From IMG/VR virus record IMGVR_UViG_3300035670_001456, positions 1 through 20,554 of that record: a stretch of 20,554 nucleotides of DNA. One strand, given 5' to 3'. The position numbers and the translations under genes were made by a program. The notes under the pieces were generated by a model. It was not told the origin of the DNA. It was given only the letters and a program-made list of their open reading frames with translations, and ran no database searches. Source of the stretch: a virus. This document shows, piece after piece, positions 9,554 through 16,184 of the stretch. How positions within the stretch are numbered: the first letter of the stretch is position 1; each line of letters opens with the position of its first letter.

Positions 9554-11559
9554 TACACAACCCTCCCCTGAATATCTTTGTTTGGATATTTCACTTCAAA
9601 AACCGAAGGGTCTAATGAAGGATAAACCAATTTATTTCTAGTAGCATTTTGGATGTTATATGAAACACCTGAATAAGCACCATTACATTTGTTTGTAATT
9701 TCACATTTAGGAACCGACTGAACCCCCTCAACACCAGCAATCAATAATTCTAATTCAGAAATATTAATCGGCATATTAAAAGTCCAATTATCTATATTAA
9801 AGTATTTTTTAATTTCATCAATACACTTTAATAATACTTCTCTTTTATTATATCCACCGTAAACTCTGATTTCAAAATCAACTCCAATATTTACGATAAA
9901 TCCATCTAATAAATTTACACCATCGGTAAGTAGTCTATACTCACCTAAATATGTTTTTAAATTTTCTTTTACCGCTCTGTTTAAAGAAGATAATTTTTTA
10001 TCAGAATCATAACCAAGAACATACAAGTTGATTGCAAACGGATTGTTCTTTTCTTTAGAGTCGGTTTGTTTTCCAATGAGGAATTTATTAACTTCTTGTT
10101 TTATTTCAACTTCGGTTAAATTTCGTTCTTTTAAAGATGTTACCAAATCGGTAAATTCTTGTAGTGTATTTGGATTTGCAAGAATTGAAGCTGGTGAATT
10201 GTTATCTAACTCACCATCGGGTGCACAAAATGCTTTTGCAATCCCACCGTATTTTGATGGTAAAGATAATGCTCTAACTTGGTAATCTTTACGGGTTACT
10301 GCTCTGTTTTGAGAACCAAAGTTTGCAAGAGAGTTTTCTCTAATTTCTTCAATAGTTTCTTCACCTCTACCACCAGTTGCAGGTTCTTCATTATCAACAG
10401 CAACAGATGATTTCATAGTATTATAAGTAACCAATTCGGCATCACTAAATATTTGTGAATCATCATCAAAACTTATATTTTCTATTTTTGTAATTTCACC
10501 AACTCCAACGTTAGAACCAACACCACCACCTATTAAATAAGATACTGTAAATGTTCCCGATGGTGCCTGACCGTAAGAATCTGACTTTAAAAAGTTAGCG
10601 GGGTCAAATGATGAATCTAATCTATCTATTGATGAATTTAATCCTAATCCCACATTTTTAAAATTTGGAATAAGGGTTTCATCTGATGTAAATGAGTTTG
10701 TTCCACCACCAAATATTAAACTTGTTGTATTATCCTCATTTAATTTTGTTGTAAATCTACGAGAAGTTTTAATAAGTTTCAATACATTTGAAACTTGTGA
10801 TGATAATTGAGATAAATCCTTATCGGTTTGTTCTGAAACGGGATAATCAACATATACCATTTCTTGTGCCAAATATGGAACATAATACCACTTGTTTCCA
10901 TTTTCATCACGAACATCGTAAATATCAATTACATTTGTTTCAGTTAAATTTATTTTAGAAAAAGATTCTGCAGAACTAAATGTTACTGTTTTTGTTTTAA
11001 GTTCGGCAGAAATTGCATTAACATATTTTTTAATAAGGTATAGTGTTGGGACACCACCATTATTATTATATACTGTAATTTCTCTATCGGTTGAATCATT
11101 AAAATCTAATAATTCGGTTGTTCTAAAAGAAACACCGTTATTGGATTCAACCACCATTCCTTCTTTTATACGGAGGTAGTAATTTGAATCGGGTCTATTA
11201 TCTGCACCACTTCCAATTGCAGGAACCAATTGATATACCGACAATTTAACTAAAGCAGGTGAAGTAACTTTTGGTTTGTATCCTAAATATTGTGCAAGGG
11301 CAAGAACATTTGATTTGTCCTCTGCGGTGGTCATTAAAGATTCTTTTAAAGTATCATCAATATAATAACCAAGAACATCACCAAGGTAAGATGCCATTTC
11401 AATGAATAACATTCCCGGTGAAGATTCGTTAAAATCAGAATAAGTTTGGGGAAAATAAGTTTTTGAATACTCAATAAGATTTTCTCTAAAAGATGAGAAA
11501 TCCTTATTTAAGTATTTAATATTTCTTCCGTTTCTTGATGTAGAACTATTTAATGCCAT
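9553..11559 (-). CDS. 6: Baseplate wedge protein gp6 (J-like)
   Basis: This 668-residue protein matches the gp6 type of T4-like phages, which forms the iris-like inner ring of the baseplate and is related to gpJ of P2. The N-terminal signature is clear: KYLNKDFSSF, then DFNESSPGMLFIEMASYLGD and YYIDDTLKESLMTTAEDKSN followed by LAQYLGYKPK (residues about 15-97). The Baseplate_J-type motif TIEEIRENSLANFGSQNRAV then TRKDYQVRA lies at about 405-432. The C-terminal region (ISELELLIAGVEGVQSV) is also typical. Length is close to T4 gp6 (660). It lies 6 bases after gp25, the usual neighbour in contractile tails, and overlaps the next gene by one base (TAATG). Confidence 0.93.
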   Translation of the reverse strand: MALNSSTSRNGRNIKYLNKDFSSFRENLIEYSKTYFPQTYSDFNESSPGMLFIEMASYLGDVLGYYIDDTLKESLMTTAEDKSNVLALAQYLGYKPKVTSPALVKLSVYQLVPAIGSGADNRPDSNYYLRIKEGMVVESNNGVSFRTTELLDFNDSTDREITVYNNNGGVPTLYLIKKYVNAISAELKTKTVTFSSAESFSKINLTETNVIDIYDVRDENGNKWYYVPYLAQEMVYVDYPVSEQTDKDLSQLSSQVSNVLKLIKTSRRFTTKLNEDNTTSLIFGGGTNSFTSDETLIPNFKNVGLGLNSSIDRLDSSFDPANFLKSDSYGQAPSGTFTVSYLIGGGVGSNVGVGEITKIENISFDDDSQIFSDAELVTYNTMKSSVAVDNEEPATGGRGEETIEEIRENSLANFGSQNRAVTRKDYQVRALSLPSKYGGIAKAFCAPDGELDNNSPASILANPNTLQEFTDLVTSLKERNLTEVEIKQEVNKFLIGKQTDSKEKNNPFAINLYVLGYDSDKKLSSLNRAVKENLKTYLGEYRLLTDGVNLLDGFIVNIGVDFEIRVYGGYNKREVLLKCIDEIKKYFNIDNWTFNMPINISELELLIAGVEGVQSVPKCEITNKCNGAYSGVSYNIQNATRNKLVYPSLDPSVFEVKYPNKDIQGRVV

Positions 11560-11565
11560 TTCTTA

Positions 11566-11994
11566 TTATCCCTGAACCGTAAATGTTAATTCATTTAAAT
11601 CAATATCATTACCCACGGTAAATTTTATATTCATTGTTGCCTGATTTCTATCTTTCATTTCATCTGTCATTTGAATATCAATTTCTTCTATGTTGATATA
11701 TGGCAACCAAAAATTTACAGATTCTGTTATTGTTTCTTCTAATTTAGTTTCTAATTGGTCATCTGCTTGTTCAAATAATAAAGAATGAAGACCACTACCA
11801 AAATTTGGTTGCATTACCCTTTCACCCCTACGAGTCAAAAGTAAATTTCTTAAATTAGATTTAGCAGCATCATATGAGGTAAAAGTTTGTTCAAACATGG
11901 TACTACCCCTTTTTGTTGGTGAGGCAATTCCATATGCATAAGAATCAAATTCTTCTGTATCTTTTACGACTTTTTTACCTAAAATATAAGCCAC
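11566..11994 (-). CDS. 25: Baseplate wedge protein gp25 (GPW_gp25 family)
   Basis: The 142-residue protein shows the diagnostic gp25/gpW pattern: NLRNLLLTRRGERVMQPNFG followed by SGLHSLLFE (residues about 48-75), then a helix and a beta hairpin (NIEEIDIQMTDEM to TMNIKFTV). gp25 together with gp6 and gp53 forms the core wedge bundle that controls sheath assembly in T4. The usual acidic-Pro-Arg core region is here VMQPNFGSGL. Length is typical (T4 gp25 has 132 residues). It lies between the 207-residue gene (11-base gap) and gp6 (6-base gap), the conserved order of this tail module. Confidence 0.95.
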   Translation of the reverse strand: MAYILGKKVVKDTEEFDSYAYGIASPTKRGSTMFEQTFTSYDAAKSNLRNLLLTRRGERVMQPNFGSGLHSLLFEQADDQLETKLEETITESVNFWLPYINIEEIDIQMTDEMKDRNQATMNIKFTVGNDIDLNELTFTVQG

Positions 11995-12005
11995 TTAAAA
12001 CTTCC

Positions 12006-12629
12006 TTATCTTTTGAACTTTTTAACAAGTTCCGAGTTATCTCTATTTAAAATTCTATCCAATCCGGCAAGACCAGTTGTTACACCTAATCCACCGCGGT
12101 TTGGAGTTGAACCTCCCATATCACCGTAACCCATTTTTTGAGCCATTTGAGCTCTCATTGCTTCAATTCCACCTGCTCCTAAAGAAGACCCCATATTAAT
12201 AGTTCCTTCAACATCAGGTTCGGCATCCATATAAGAAGGAACATATGCAGCTGCTTCTTGTATTGGTTGTTGTTGGAATCTATCTAAAACAGATGACCCA
12301 CCAACTGGACCTGCCGTTCTTTGTGCAGAACTGAAAGGTTGTGTTTGATTTAAAATTTCATTTATTGCAGGATTTTTACTCAATTGTTTTTGTTGAACTT
12401 CGGTTCTTTCTTTTTGCAGAACTTTATTCGCCATTTCAAACGGGTCAATTTCCCTTTCAACCAATTGAGAACTCGGGGAAGCAACACCTCCCTTCACCCC
12501 TTTTAATCTACGAGAAACTTCCTCTTCCAAGATTTTTGGAAAAGTAGTAGAAAGAAACTGTTCGTGTTTCTTTGCAACTTCTGCTTCTACGATTACTTTG
12601 ATTAGTTTCGCTAATTTTTTTGAATCCAT
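12006..12629 (-). CDS. Unknown 207-residue protein upstream of gp25
   Basis: The family is not recognised. The N-terminal 45 residues are strongly helical and charged (KKLAKLIKVIVEAEVAKKHE to EEEVSRRLKG). The middle is Gln/Pro/Ser-rich, and residues 145-190 are Gly/Met-rich and probably disordered. The C-terminus ends with a short helix, LDRILNRDNSELVKKFKR. This shape, a helix followed by a flexible chain and a short terminal helix, suits a small assembly or linker protein of the baseplate, but that is only inferred from position. It has its own late-type promoter box 25 bases upstream of the ATG, so it and the gp25-gp6 genes may be boosted separately from the spike genes. Confidence 0.7.
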   Translation of the reverse strand: MDSKKLAKLIKVIVEAEVAKKHEQFLSTTFPKILEEEVSRRLKGVKGGVASPSSQLVEREIDPFEMANKVLQKERTEVQQKQLSKNPAINEILNQTQPFSSAQRTAGPVGGSSVLDRFQQQPIQEAAAYVPSYMDAEPDVEGTINMGSSLGAGGIEAMRAQMAQKMGYGDMGGSTPNRGGLGVTTGLAGLDRILNRDNSELVKKFKR

Positions 12630-12654
12630 TGTTAATTGTTTTGTTTCGTCTTAA

Positions 12655-12664
12655 TATAAATATA
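12655..12664 (-). promoter_or_regulatory. Late-type promoter box before the 207-residue gene
   Basis: The minus strand reads TATATTTATA in the 57-base gap between the GH19 gene and the 207-residue gene, 25 bases upstream of the ATG at 12629. No TTTG or TTGACA is seen at the right distance upstream. No terminator precedes it, so readthrough from the spike genes is likely and this box would add transcripts for the wedge genes. Confidence 0.6.
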
Positions 12665-12686
12665 TTCTAATCTATTTTATGGGTAT

Positions 12687-14048
12687 TTATGTGTAAAGGG
12701 TTGGGTCTTCTTGTAGTTTTTTCCAATAACCACAAAAGTATTTCTTTCTGTCATCATATCCATTATACCCACCGTTAACCCTTTTCGTTACCTTTTTTAA
12801 AGAAGCTTCGGTATCATCGGTAGCAATGTTATTTATTTTTCTTGTCTTCCAATACCAACCAGCTGTTTCGGCAGAGTATTTCGTTTTAACAATAAACGGA
12901 TTTTGAACTACATCATCATCAACACCTTTTCTAAATTGTTTATAATTCACTCTACCTGTTAATTGAATAAATCCTCTACCTTTATATTTTACACCATCAC
13001 CCGGTTGTATGTTTCCTAAATCTTTTCTACCCTCATAAGCTTTACCACTTGCAAATTCTTCCGTCCAACGGAAACCACCACTTTCGTGGGCGCATTGAGC
13101 AAGAAAATGTGCTCTTTGTATTGGGGTTAATATATCATACTTTTTCATTGCATCAATAACTGATTGGGGTGGGTTATATAATTTAACTCCTTCACATCCT
13201 TCAATTTTCTCGCTTGATGTATTGGGTTCTTGTGTTTCCGATTGTGGTCTTTCTTTTTTAGGTATATCGGGTTTTGGTGAAGGTGTTCCACCTGGTGGTG
13301 TTATTGGAACCGACAATCCGATTGCAGTGGACTCATTTAATCCATATCCCAATTCAGTAGCTTCATTAGCAGCTGCCTCTTGTTCAGGGGCAAGTGTTGT
13401 AGCTTCTTCTACCTTTGCCTTTACCGATGGGGTAATAACTTGTGGTGGAGTTGGAGTAGATGGTGGTGCCGGTGTTAAAGTATATCCTGTTAGGCCAATA
13501 TAACCTGGTAATGGTGGTATAAGTGGAAATCCAAAATATAATGAAATTGTAGAACACGAAAACTGAATTGTAGTTAAATGTGTTTGGGCATAAGAAATAA
13601 ATAAATCTAAAAATAGTTCTGAACTATCAATAGGTTGTTCGGGTCTTGATGTTGGCCATTTACCGGGATTGGAAACTACCCCACTTGTTAGGGCAATATT
13701 TTGAAAAGAAAATAAAGCAGGAATTAGTGGTGGAACTTGTGCCAATTGAGCACCACCCCAATAACCGATAACCGCCTGACCAATATCCTTTAACCAAGTA
13801 TGTTTTCCTGTTTCCGATTTTGTAAAAGCTATTGCACATGCAGCAATCATCAACTTTTCCATTACATCGGTATTTCCTGTTGCAACGGGTAAAGGGAAAC
13901 CCCCAAAACCACGAGTAGTAACAGAACCCATTTTAATTGCAGTATCGTATGCAACTGTAAATTGTTTTGCAAATAATTCTTTGGATTTAACCCCATCAGG
14001 ATTATCCATGTAGGGTTTCATTATTTTTTTAAATGTATCCCAAGACAT
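12687..14048 (-). CDS. GH19 muramidase/chitinase-type baseplate protein
   Basis: The protein has 453 residues. The C-terminal domain (about 285-445) is a glycoside hydrolase family 19 fold as in phage endolysins: RAHFLAQCAHESGGFRWTEE, YEGRKDLGNIQPGDG, and KYKGRGFIQLTGRVNYKQF. Glu322 in HESGG is the expected catalytic acid; Glu339 is a candidate for the second. It probably cuts peptidoglycan glycan strands. Residues about 1-190 form an unrecognised domain with Pro-rich loops and some hydrophobic helices (LMIAACAIAF), and 190-280 is a Pro/Thr/Ser linker, which suggests that the enzyme is tethered to the virion. It starts 3 bases after the gp5-like spike gene, which lacks a lysozyme of its own. 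A free lysis role cannot be excluded, but there is no signal peptide. Confidence 0.88.
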   Translation of the reverse strand: MSWDTFKKIMKPYMDNPDGVKSKELFAKQFTVAYDTAIKMGSVTTRGFGGFPLPVATGNTDVMEKLMIAACAIAFTKSETGKHTWLKDIGQAVIGYWGGAQLAQVPPLIPALFSFQNIALTSGVVSNPGKWPTSRPEQPIDSSELFLDLFISYAQTHLTTIQFSCSTISLYFGFPLIPPLPGYIGLTGYTLTPAPPSTPTPPQVITPSVKAKVEEATTLAPEQEAAANEATELGYGLNESTAIGLSVPITPPGGTPSPKPDIPKKERPQSETQEPNTSSEKIEGCEGVKLYNPPQSVIDAMKKYDILTPIQRAHFLAQCAHESGGFRWTEEFASGKAYEGRKDLGNIQPGDGVKYKGRGFIQLTGRVNYKQFRKGVDDDVVQNPFIVKTKYSAETAGWYWKTRKINNIATDDTEASLKKVTKRVNGGYNGYDDRKKYFCGYWKKLQEDPTLYT

Positions 14049-14051
14049 GAT

Positions 14052-15293
14052 TTACTCCGTATAATTTAATGTAGAAAGTGCGTCTTTTAATTTTGACTTT
14101 ATATCATTAAAGGTTGAACGGTTTGTAGGTCCAACCGCGGTAGGGCCGGCTGGAGTGTTATAAACTTGTTTGTTTATTGCATCAATAAGTTCGCTAAGTA
14201 ATTTAACAAGAGTATCACCCCTAACAATTCTTTCTTTTTTCTGTGTGGTATTTAAAAAGATATTTCCCGTTCCTGTTAGAATGGTAAAGTTTCCATTGTT
14301 TCTATCAGTTGTAATATTAACATCGTCACCAAAATCTAAATCAGCACCACCCTGACCATTATCAATTGTAAATTTACCATCCGAAATAAATCCATAATTT
14401 CCTTTTGAGAAAAATAACATTTCTTGTGATTTAGAAGAAATGATTATCCTTTCAGAATTTAATAACATTTGGTCAAACCCAACATATTCTTTTGGAAGTT
14501 TGGCTTTTATCGGAGTGGTTTTAAAATCAGAACTACCACCATCATCAACAAGACCCGGTTGGAAATTCATTTTATATTTGTTAGAAGAAAGAACAATTAC
14601 GGAACCATCTCTGTTTATGTCTTCTTCTATAAGAGAACCAAAATTTACCTGTGTATTATTTTGTCGGTTTCTTAAAATAGTTGTTGGTGAATATTCACTT
14701 TCAGGATTATTATATCCACTAAAACGAATTGACTGCCCAAACCTTGATTGAATTAATTTATCTCCTTCGTATAATAAAAGAGGATTTACTTGATTGGGTG
14801 TAAAATATTCACCTAACTTTGTTTCTCTATTTTGAGCGTTTGAATTTGTATTGGATATGCCTGTTGTAGATGTTGTTTTGTAATCACCAGTCTTTGAAGA
14901 ATCATCATCACCATAAGTTTTCGCATCTCGGTTTTCGACTGCATTACCAACATTGATATTACTGTTTGGTAGTCTTTTGTAATAAGTTGTTCCACCAACC
15001 CTTACAAGTTCTACCATTTCACCAACAAGTGGTAAATCTATTTGATTTGAATCTTGTGGTTTGTAATATCGTAATTCCTCATGTGGAGTGATTGCATCTG
15101 TGATAGGTCTGATTTTACAAGAACCAACTAAATCAGTTCGGGTAGGTTCAACTCCATCAACAGAAACTCCATTGTTTAATTTAGAATCATTTAATACAAC
15201 AGAAATTACAATACCAACTAAAGAATCCTTTGTTGTTGGTAATGATTTATTACTTTGAGAAGTAGATAGTGATTGTTGTATTCTATAACTCAT
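14052..15293 (-). CDS. gp5-like baseplate spike protein without lysozyme domain
   Basis: The protein has 413 residues. Residues about 24-110 look like the OB-fold domain at the start of T4-type gp5 proteins (SLVGIVISVVLND, then GSCKIRPITD, then DLPLVGEMVELVRVG). The middle and C-terminal parts (about 170-350) are short beta strands with repeated Asn/Asp/Gly turns (ERIIISSKSQEMLFFS, GKFTIDNGQGGADLDFGDD, FTILTGTGNIFLN), consistent with a spike or beta-helix-like stalk. It ends with a helix (GDTLVKLLSELIDAINKQ) and a loop. T4 gp5 carries an OB domain, a lysozyme and a beta-helix in one chain; here the lytic domain appears to be in the next gene. Its ATG overlaps the stop of the preceding gene as TAATG. 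gp5 identity is inferred from fold pattern and context. Confidence 0.75.
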   Translation of the reverse strand: MSYRIQQSLSTSQSNKSLPTTKDSLVGIVISVVLNDSKLNNGVSVDGVEPTRTDLVGSCKIRPITDAITPHEELRYYKPQDSNQIDLPLVGEMVELVRVGGTTYYKRLPNSNINVGNAVENRDAKTYGDDDSSKTGDYKTTSTTGISNTNSNAQNRETKLGEYFTPNQVNPLLLYEGDKLIQSRFGQSIRFSGYNNPESEYSPTTILRNRQNNTQVNFGSLIEEDINRDGSVIVLSSNKYKMNFQPGLVDDGGSSDFKTTPIKAKLPKEYVGFDQMLLNSERIIISSKSQEMLFFSKGNYGFISDGKFTIDNGQGGADLDFGDDVNITTDRNNGNFTILTGTGNIFLNTTQKKERIVRGDTLVKLLSELIDAINKQVYNTPAGPTAVGPTNRSTFNDIKSKLKDALSTLNYTE

Positions 15294-15703
15294 TACTTAC
15301 CGACCTTTTGTTTTAACTCTTCAATTTCGTTTGTTAAATCATCAACTCTATGTTCGTTCTCACTAACCACTTCTTTTGCGGTTAATTCTAAATCTTTAAG
15401 TAATTGTTCCTTTTCCTCGTTTGTTAAGAAACCAGCGTCTCCTTCGGCTTTATGTTGTGCCCCAATAATTCTTTGAGCAATTGCAGCCATCTTGATTAGT
15501 GAATCATCGTTTCTAACCGAGGTATCAATTAAGTCTTTAATGATAGGACCCATTACTGCCATATCACCCGAGTGACGAATCAATTTTCTCATCTCAGCGA
15601 TGAGTTCGGAAATCCTTTGTCTTTTGGTTTGTTGGTTATCGTAAATATCCTTAAAAAGACCCGAAAGGTTTTTACCAGGAAATAATTCAAAATCTGTACT
15701 CAT
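15293..15703 (-). CDS. Unknown helical 136-residue late protein
   Basis: The family is not recognised with confidence. It is almost fully helical and charged (QTKRQRISELIAEMRKLIRH, then AVMGPIIKDLIDTSVRNDDS and LIKMAAIAQRIIG), with a C-terminal coiled coil (ELTAKEVVSENEHRVDDLTN to LKQKVGK). The start FELFPGKNLSGLFKDIYDN is distinctive. It is the first gene of the structural operon, with a late-type promoter box 20 bases upstream and a terminator just before that. Its stop overlaps the start of the spike gene (TAATG), so the two are translationally coupled. Size and helix content resemble T4 UvsY (137 residues, a gene near 25 in T4), but I see no sequence match, so a structural or chaperone role is equally likely. 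Confidence 0.7.
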   Translation of the reverse strand: MSTDFELFPGKNLSGLFKDIYDNQQTKRQRISELIAEMRKLIRHSGDMAVMGPIIKDLIDTSVRNDDSLIKMAAIAQRIIGAQHKAEGDAGFLTNEEKEQLLKDLELTAKEVVSENEHRVDDLTNEIEELKQKVGK

Positions 15704-15723
15704 ATTATTATATGTTAGTTCAA

Positions 15724-15735
15724 TATATAAATATA
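15724..15735 (-). promoter_or_regulatory. Late-type promoter box of the structural operon
   Basis: The minus strand reads TATATTTATATA followed by TTGAA, the same 17 bases as the box before the 209-residue gene. It ends 20 bases before the ATG at 15703. It sits directly downstream of a terminator hairpin, so it is probably the main entry point for transcription of the spike and baseplate genes. Confidence 0.65.
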
Positions 15736-15741
15736 GGGAAT

Positions 15742-15769
15742 AAAAAAACCCAACCTTACGGGGTTGGGT
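15742..15769 (-). terminator. Rho-independent terminator
   Basis: On the minus strand an 8-bp perfect stem (ACCCAACC / GGTTGGGT) closes a 6-base loop and is followed by a run of seven T. This is the most GC-rich short stretch in the area. It separates the secreted-protein gene, and a possible small RNA, from the structural operon. Confidence 0.9.
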
Positions 15770-15806
15770 AATGATATCTAATCACTTTAAATTACGATTA
15801 GAGTTC
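15742..15806 (-). ncRNA. Candidate small RNA between a promoter box and a terminator
   Basis: The segment between the promoter box at 15812-15821 and the terminator hairpin has no open reading frame. It contains one more stem (TCTAATC at 15777-15783 pairing with GATTAGA at 15796-15802, seen on both strands as an inverted repeat, 12-base loop). A transcript starting about 6 bases after the box would be about 65 nt with two hairpins and a U tail, the usual form of a bacterial small RNA. The alternative is that this is just the 3' untranslated region of the 97-residue gene. The exact 5' end is a guess. Confidence 0.35.
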
Positions 15807-15811
15807 GTTTC

Positions 15812-15821
15812 TATAAATATA
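15812..15821 (-). promoter_or_regulatory. Late-type promoter box with no gene before the terminator
   Basis: TATATTTATA on the minus strand begins immediately after the stop codon of the 97-residue gene (TGA at 15823-15825). It is identical to the core of the other late-type boxes, but the next gene start lies beyond a strong terminator, so it can hardly serve that gene. It could drive a short non-coding RNA. A chance AT-rich match is possible. Confidence 0.45.
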
Positions 15822-15822
15822 A

Positions 15823-16116
15823 TCATTTATTAGAACTTACAATTTGGTTTTCTAATTGTTTAATTTTGTTGTTTAACTGAACTATTTGGATTTCTTCCGA
15901 AGTCCATCTTCTATTTCCTTTTGGGTGTATCCAAATTAATTTACCCATATCGTATTTCGCTTTAGCAAAATCCGATTTCCAAATACCATGTTCTTGGTAT
16001 TTACCATCAACAAGAATGAGTGTGCCTTTTTGGTGGCCATCATTAACTTTAATTTTTTCTTGCCCAAATCCATTTACCGAAAGGATTAGCAAAATTGTAG
16101 TGATAAATGTTTTCAT
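15823..16116 (-). CDS. Small secreted protein with flavobacterial-type signal peptide
   Basis: The protein has 97 residues. Residues 1-19 are a signal peptide (MKTFITTILLILSVNGFGQ), with cleavage likely before Q19 or shortly after; the FGQ/FAQ ending followed by a polar residue is typical of Flavobacteriia. The mature part (about 78 residues) contains GTLILVDGKYQEHGIWKSDF and KLIWIHPKGNRRWTSEEIQ, then a short coiled coil (VQLNNKIKQLENQI). No family is recognised. It would act in the periplasm or at the cell surface during infection, or interfere with envelope functions; this is inference. Upstream are four CTTAAC repeats resembling a Pho box and a TATATTTATA box 16 bases before the ATG, with AGAAGGAAT as ribosome binding site. 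A terminator follows. It is therefore an independently controlled accessory gene. Confidence 0.8.
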   Translation of the reverse strand: MKTFITTILLILSVNGFGQEKIKVNDGHQKGTLILVDGKYQEHGIWKSDFAKAKYDMGKLIWIHPKGNRRWTSEEIQIVQLNNKIKQLENQIVSSNK

Positions 16117-16132
16117 AATATTCCTTCTTTAT

Positions 16133-16142
16133 TATAAATATA
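16133..16142 (-). promoter_or_regulatory. Promoter box of the secreted-protein gene
   Basis: The minus strand reads TATATTTATAAT, so both the late-type box TATATTTATA and a perfect TATAAT (16131-16136) are present. The late-type box ends 16 bases before the ATG. The Pho-box-like repeats end about 3 bases before the first box and 9 bases before TATAAT. The latter distance resembles activator-dependent Pho promoters, in which the repeats replace the -35 element. Confidence 0.55.
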
Positions 16143-16144
16143 GG

Positions 16145-16184
16145 AATGTTAAGAAAAAGTTAAGAATGTTAAGTAAATGTTAAG
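16145..16184 (-). promoter_or_regulatory. Four CTTAAC direct repeats, Pho-box-like
   Basis: On the minus strand four CTTAAC copies start at 16184, 16173, 16164 and 16153, so the steps are 11, 9 and 11 bases. The first pair reads CTTAACATTTACTTAACAT and the second CTTAACTTTTTCTTAACAT. Direct repeats of about this sequence at 11-bp pitch are the known form of PhoP sites in Bacillus (TTAACA) and Pho boxes in cyanobacteria (CTTAACCT). They fill the gap between the carbamoyltransferase stop and the promoter of the secreted-protein gene. A PhoB-type response regulator of the host is the inferred binder. Confidence 0.55.

Noticed and set aside
14170-14751. Plus-strand frames antisense to the spike gene
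   Set aside because: No start signals or motifs; the minus-strand gp5-like protein explains the sequence.
15293-15703. Assignment of the 136-residue protein as the recombination mediator UvsY
   Set aside because: Size and helical content fit and T4 uvsY lies near gene 25, but no sequence similarity to T4 UvsY could be seen, so it was left as unknown.
16145-16184. CTTAAC repeats as a CRISPR array or phage attachment site
   Set aside because: Units are only 6-8 bases with 9-11 base pitch and no spacers of 25-40 bases, and no integrase or cas gene is present. A regulator-binding array fits better.
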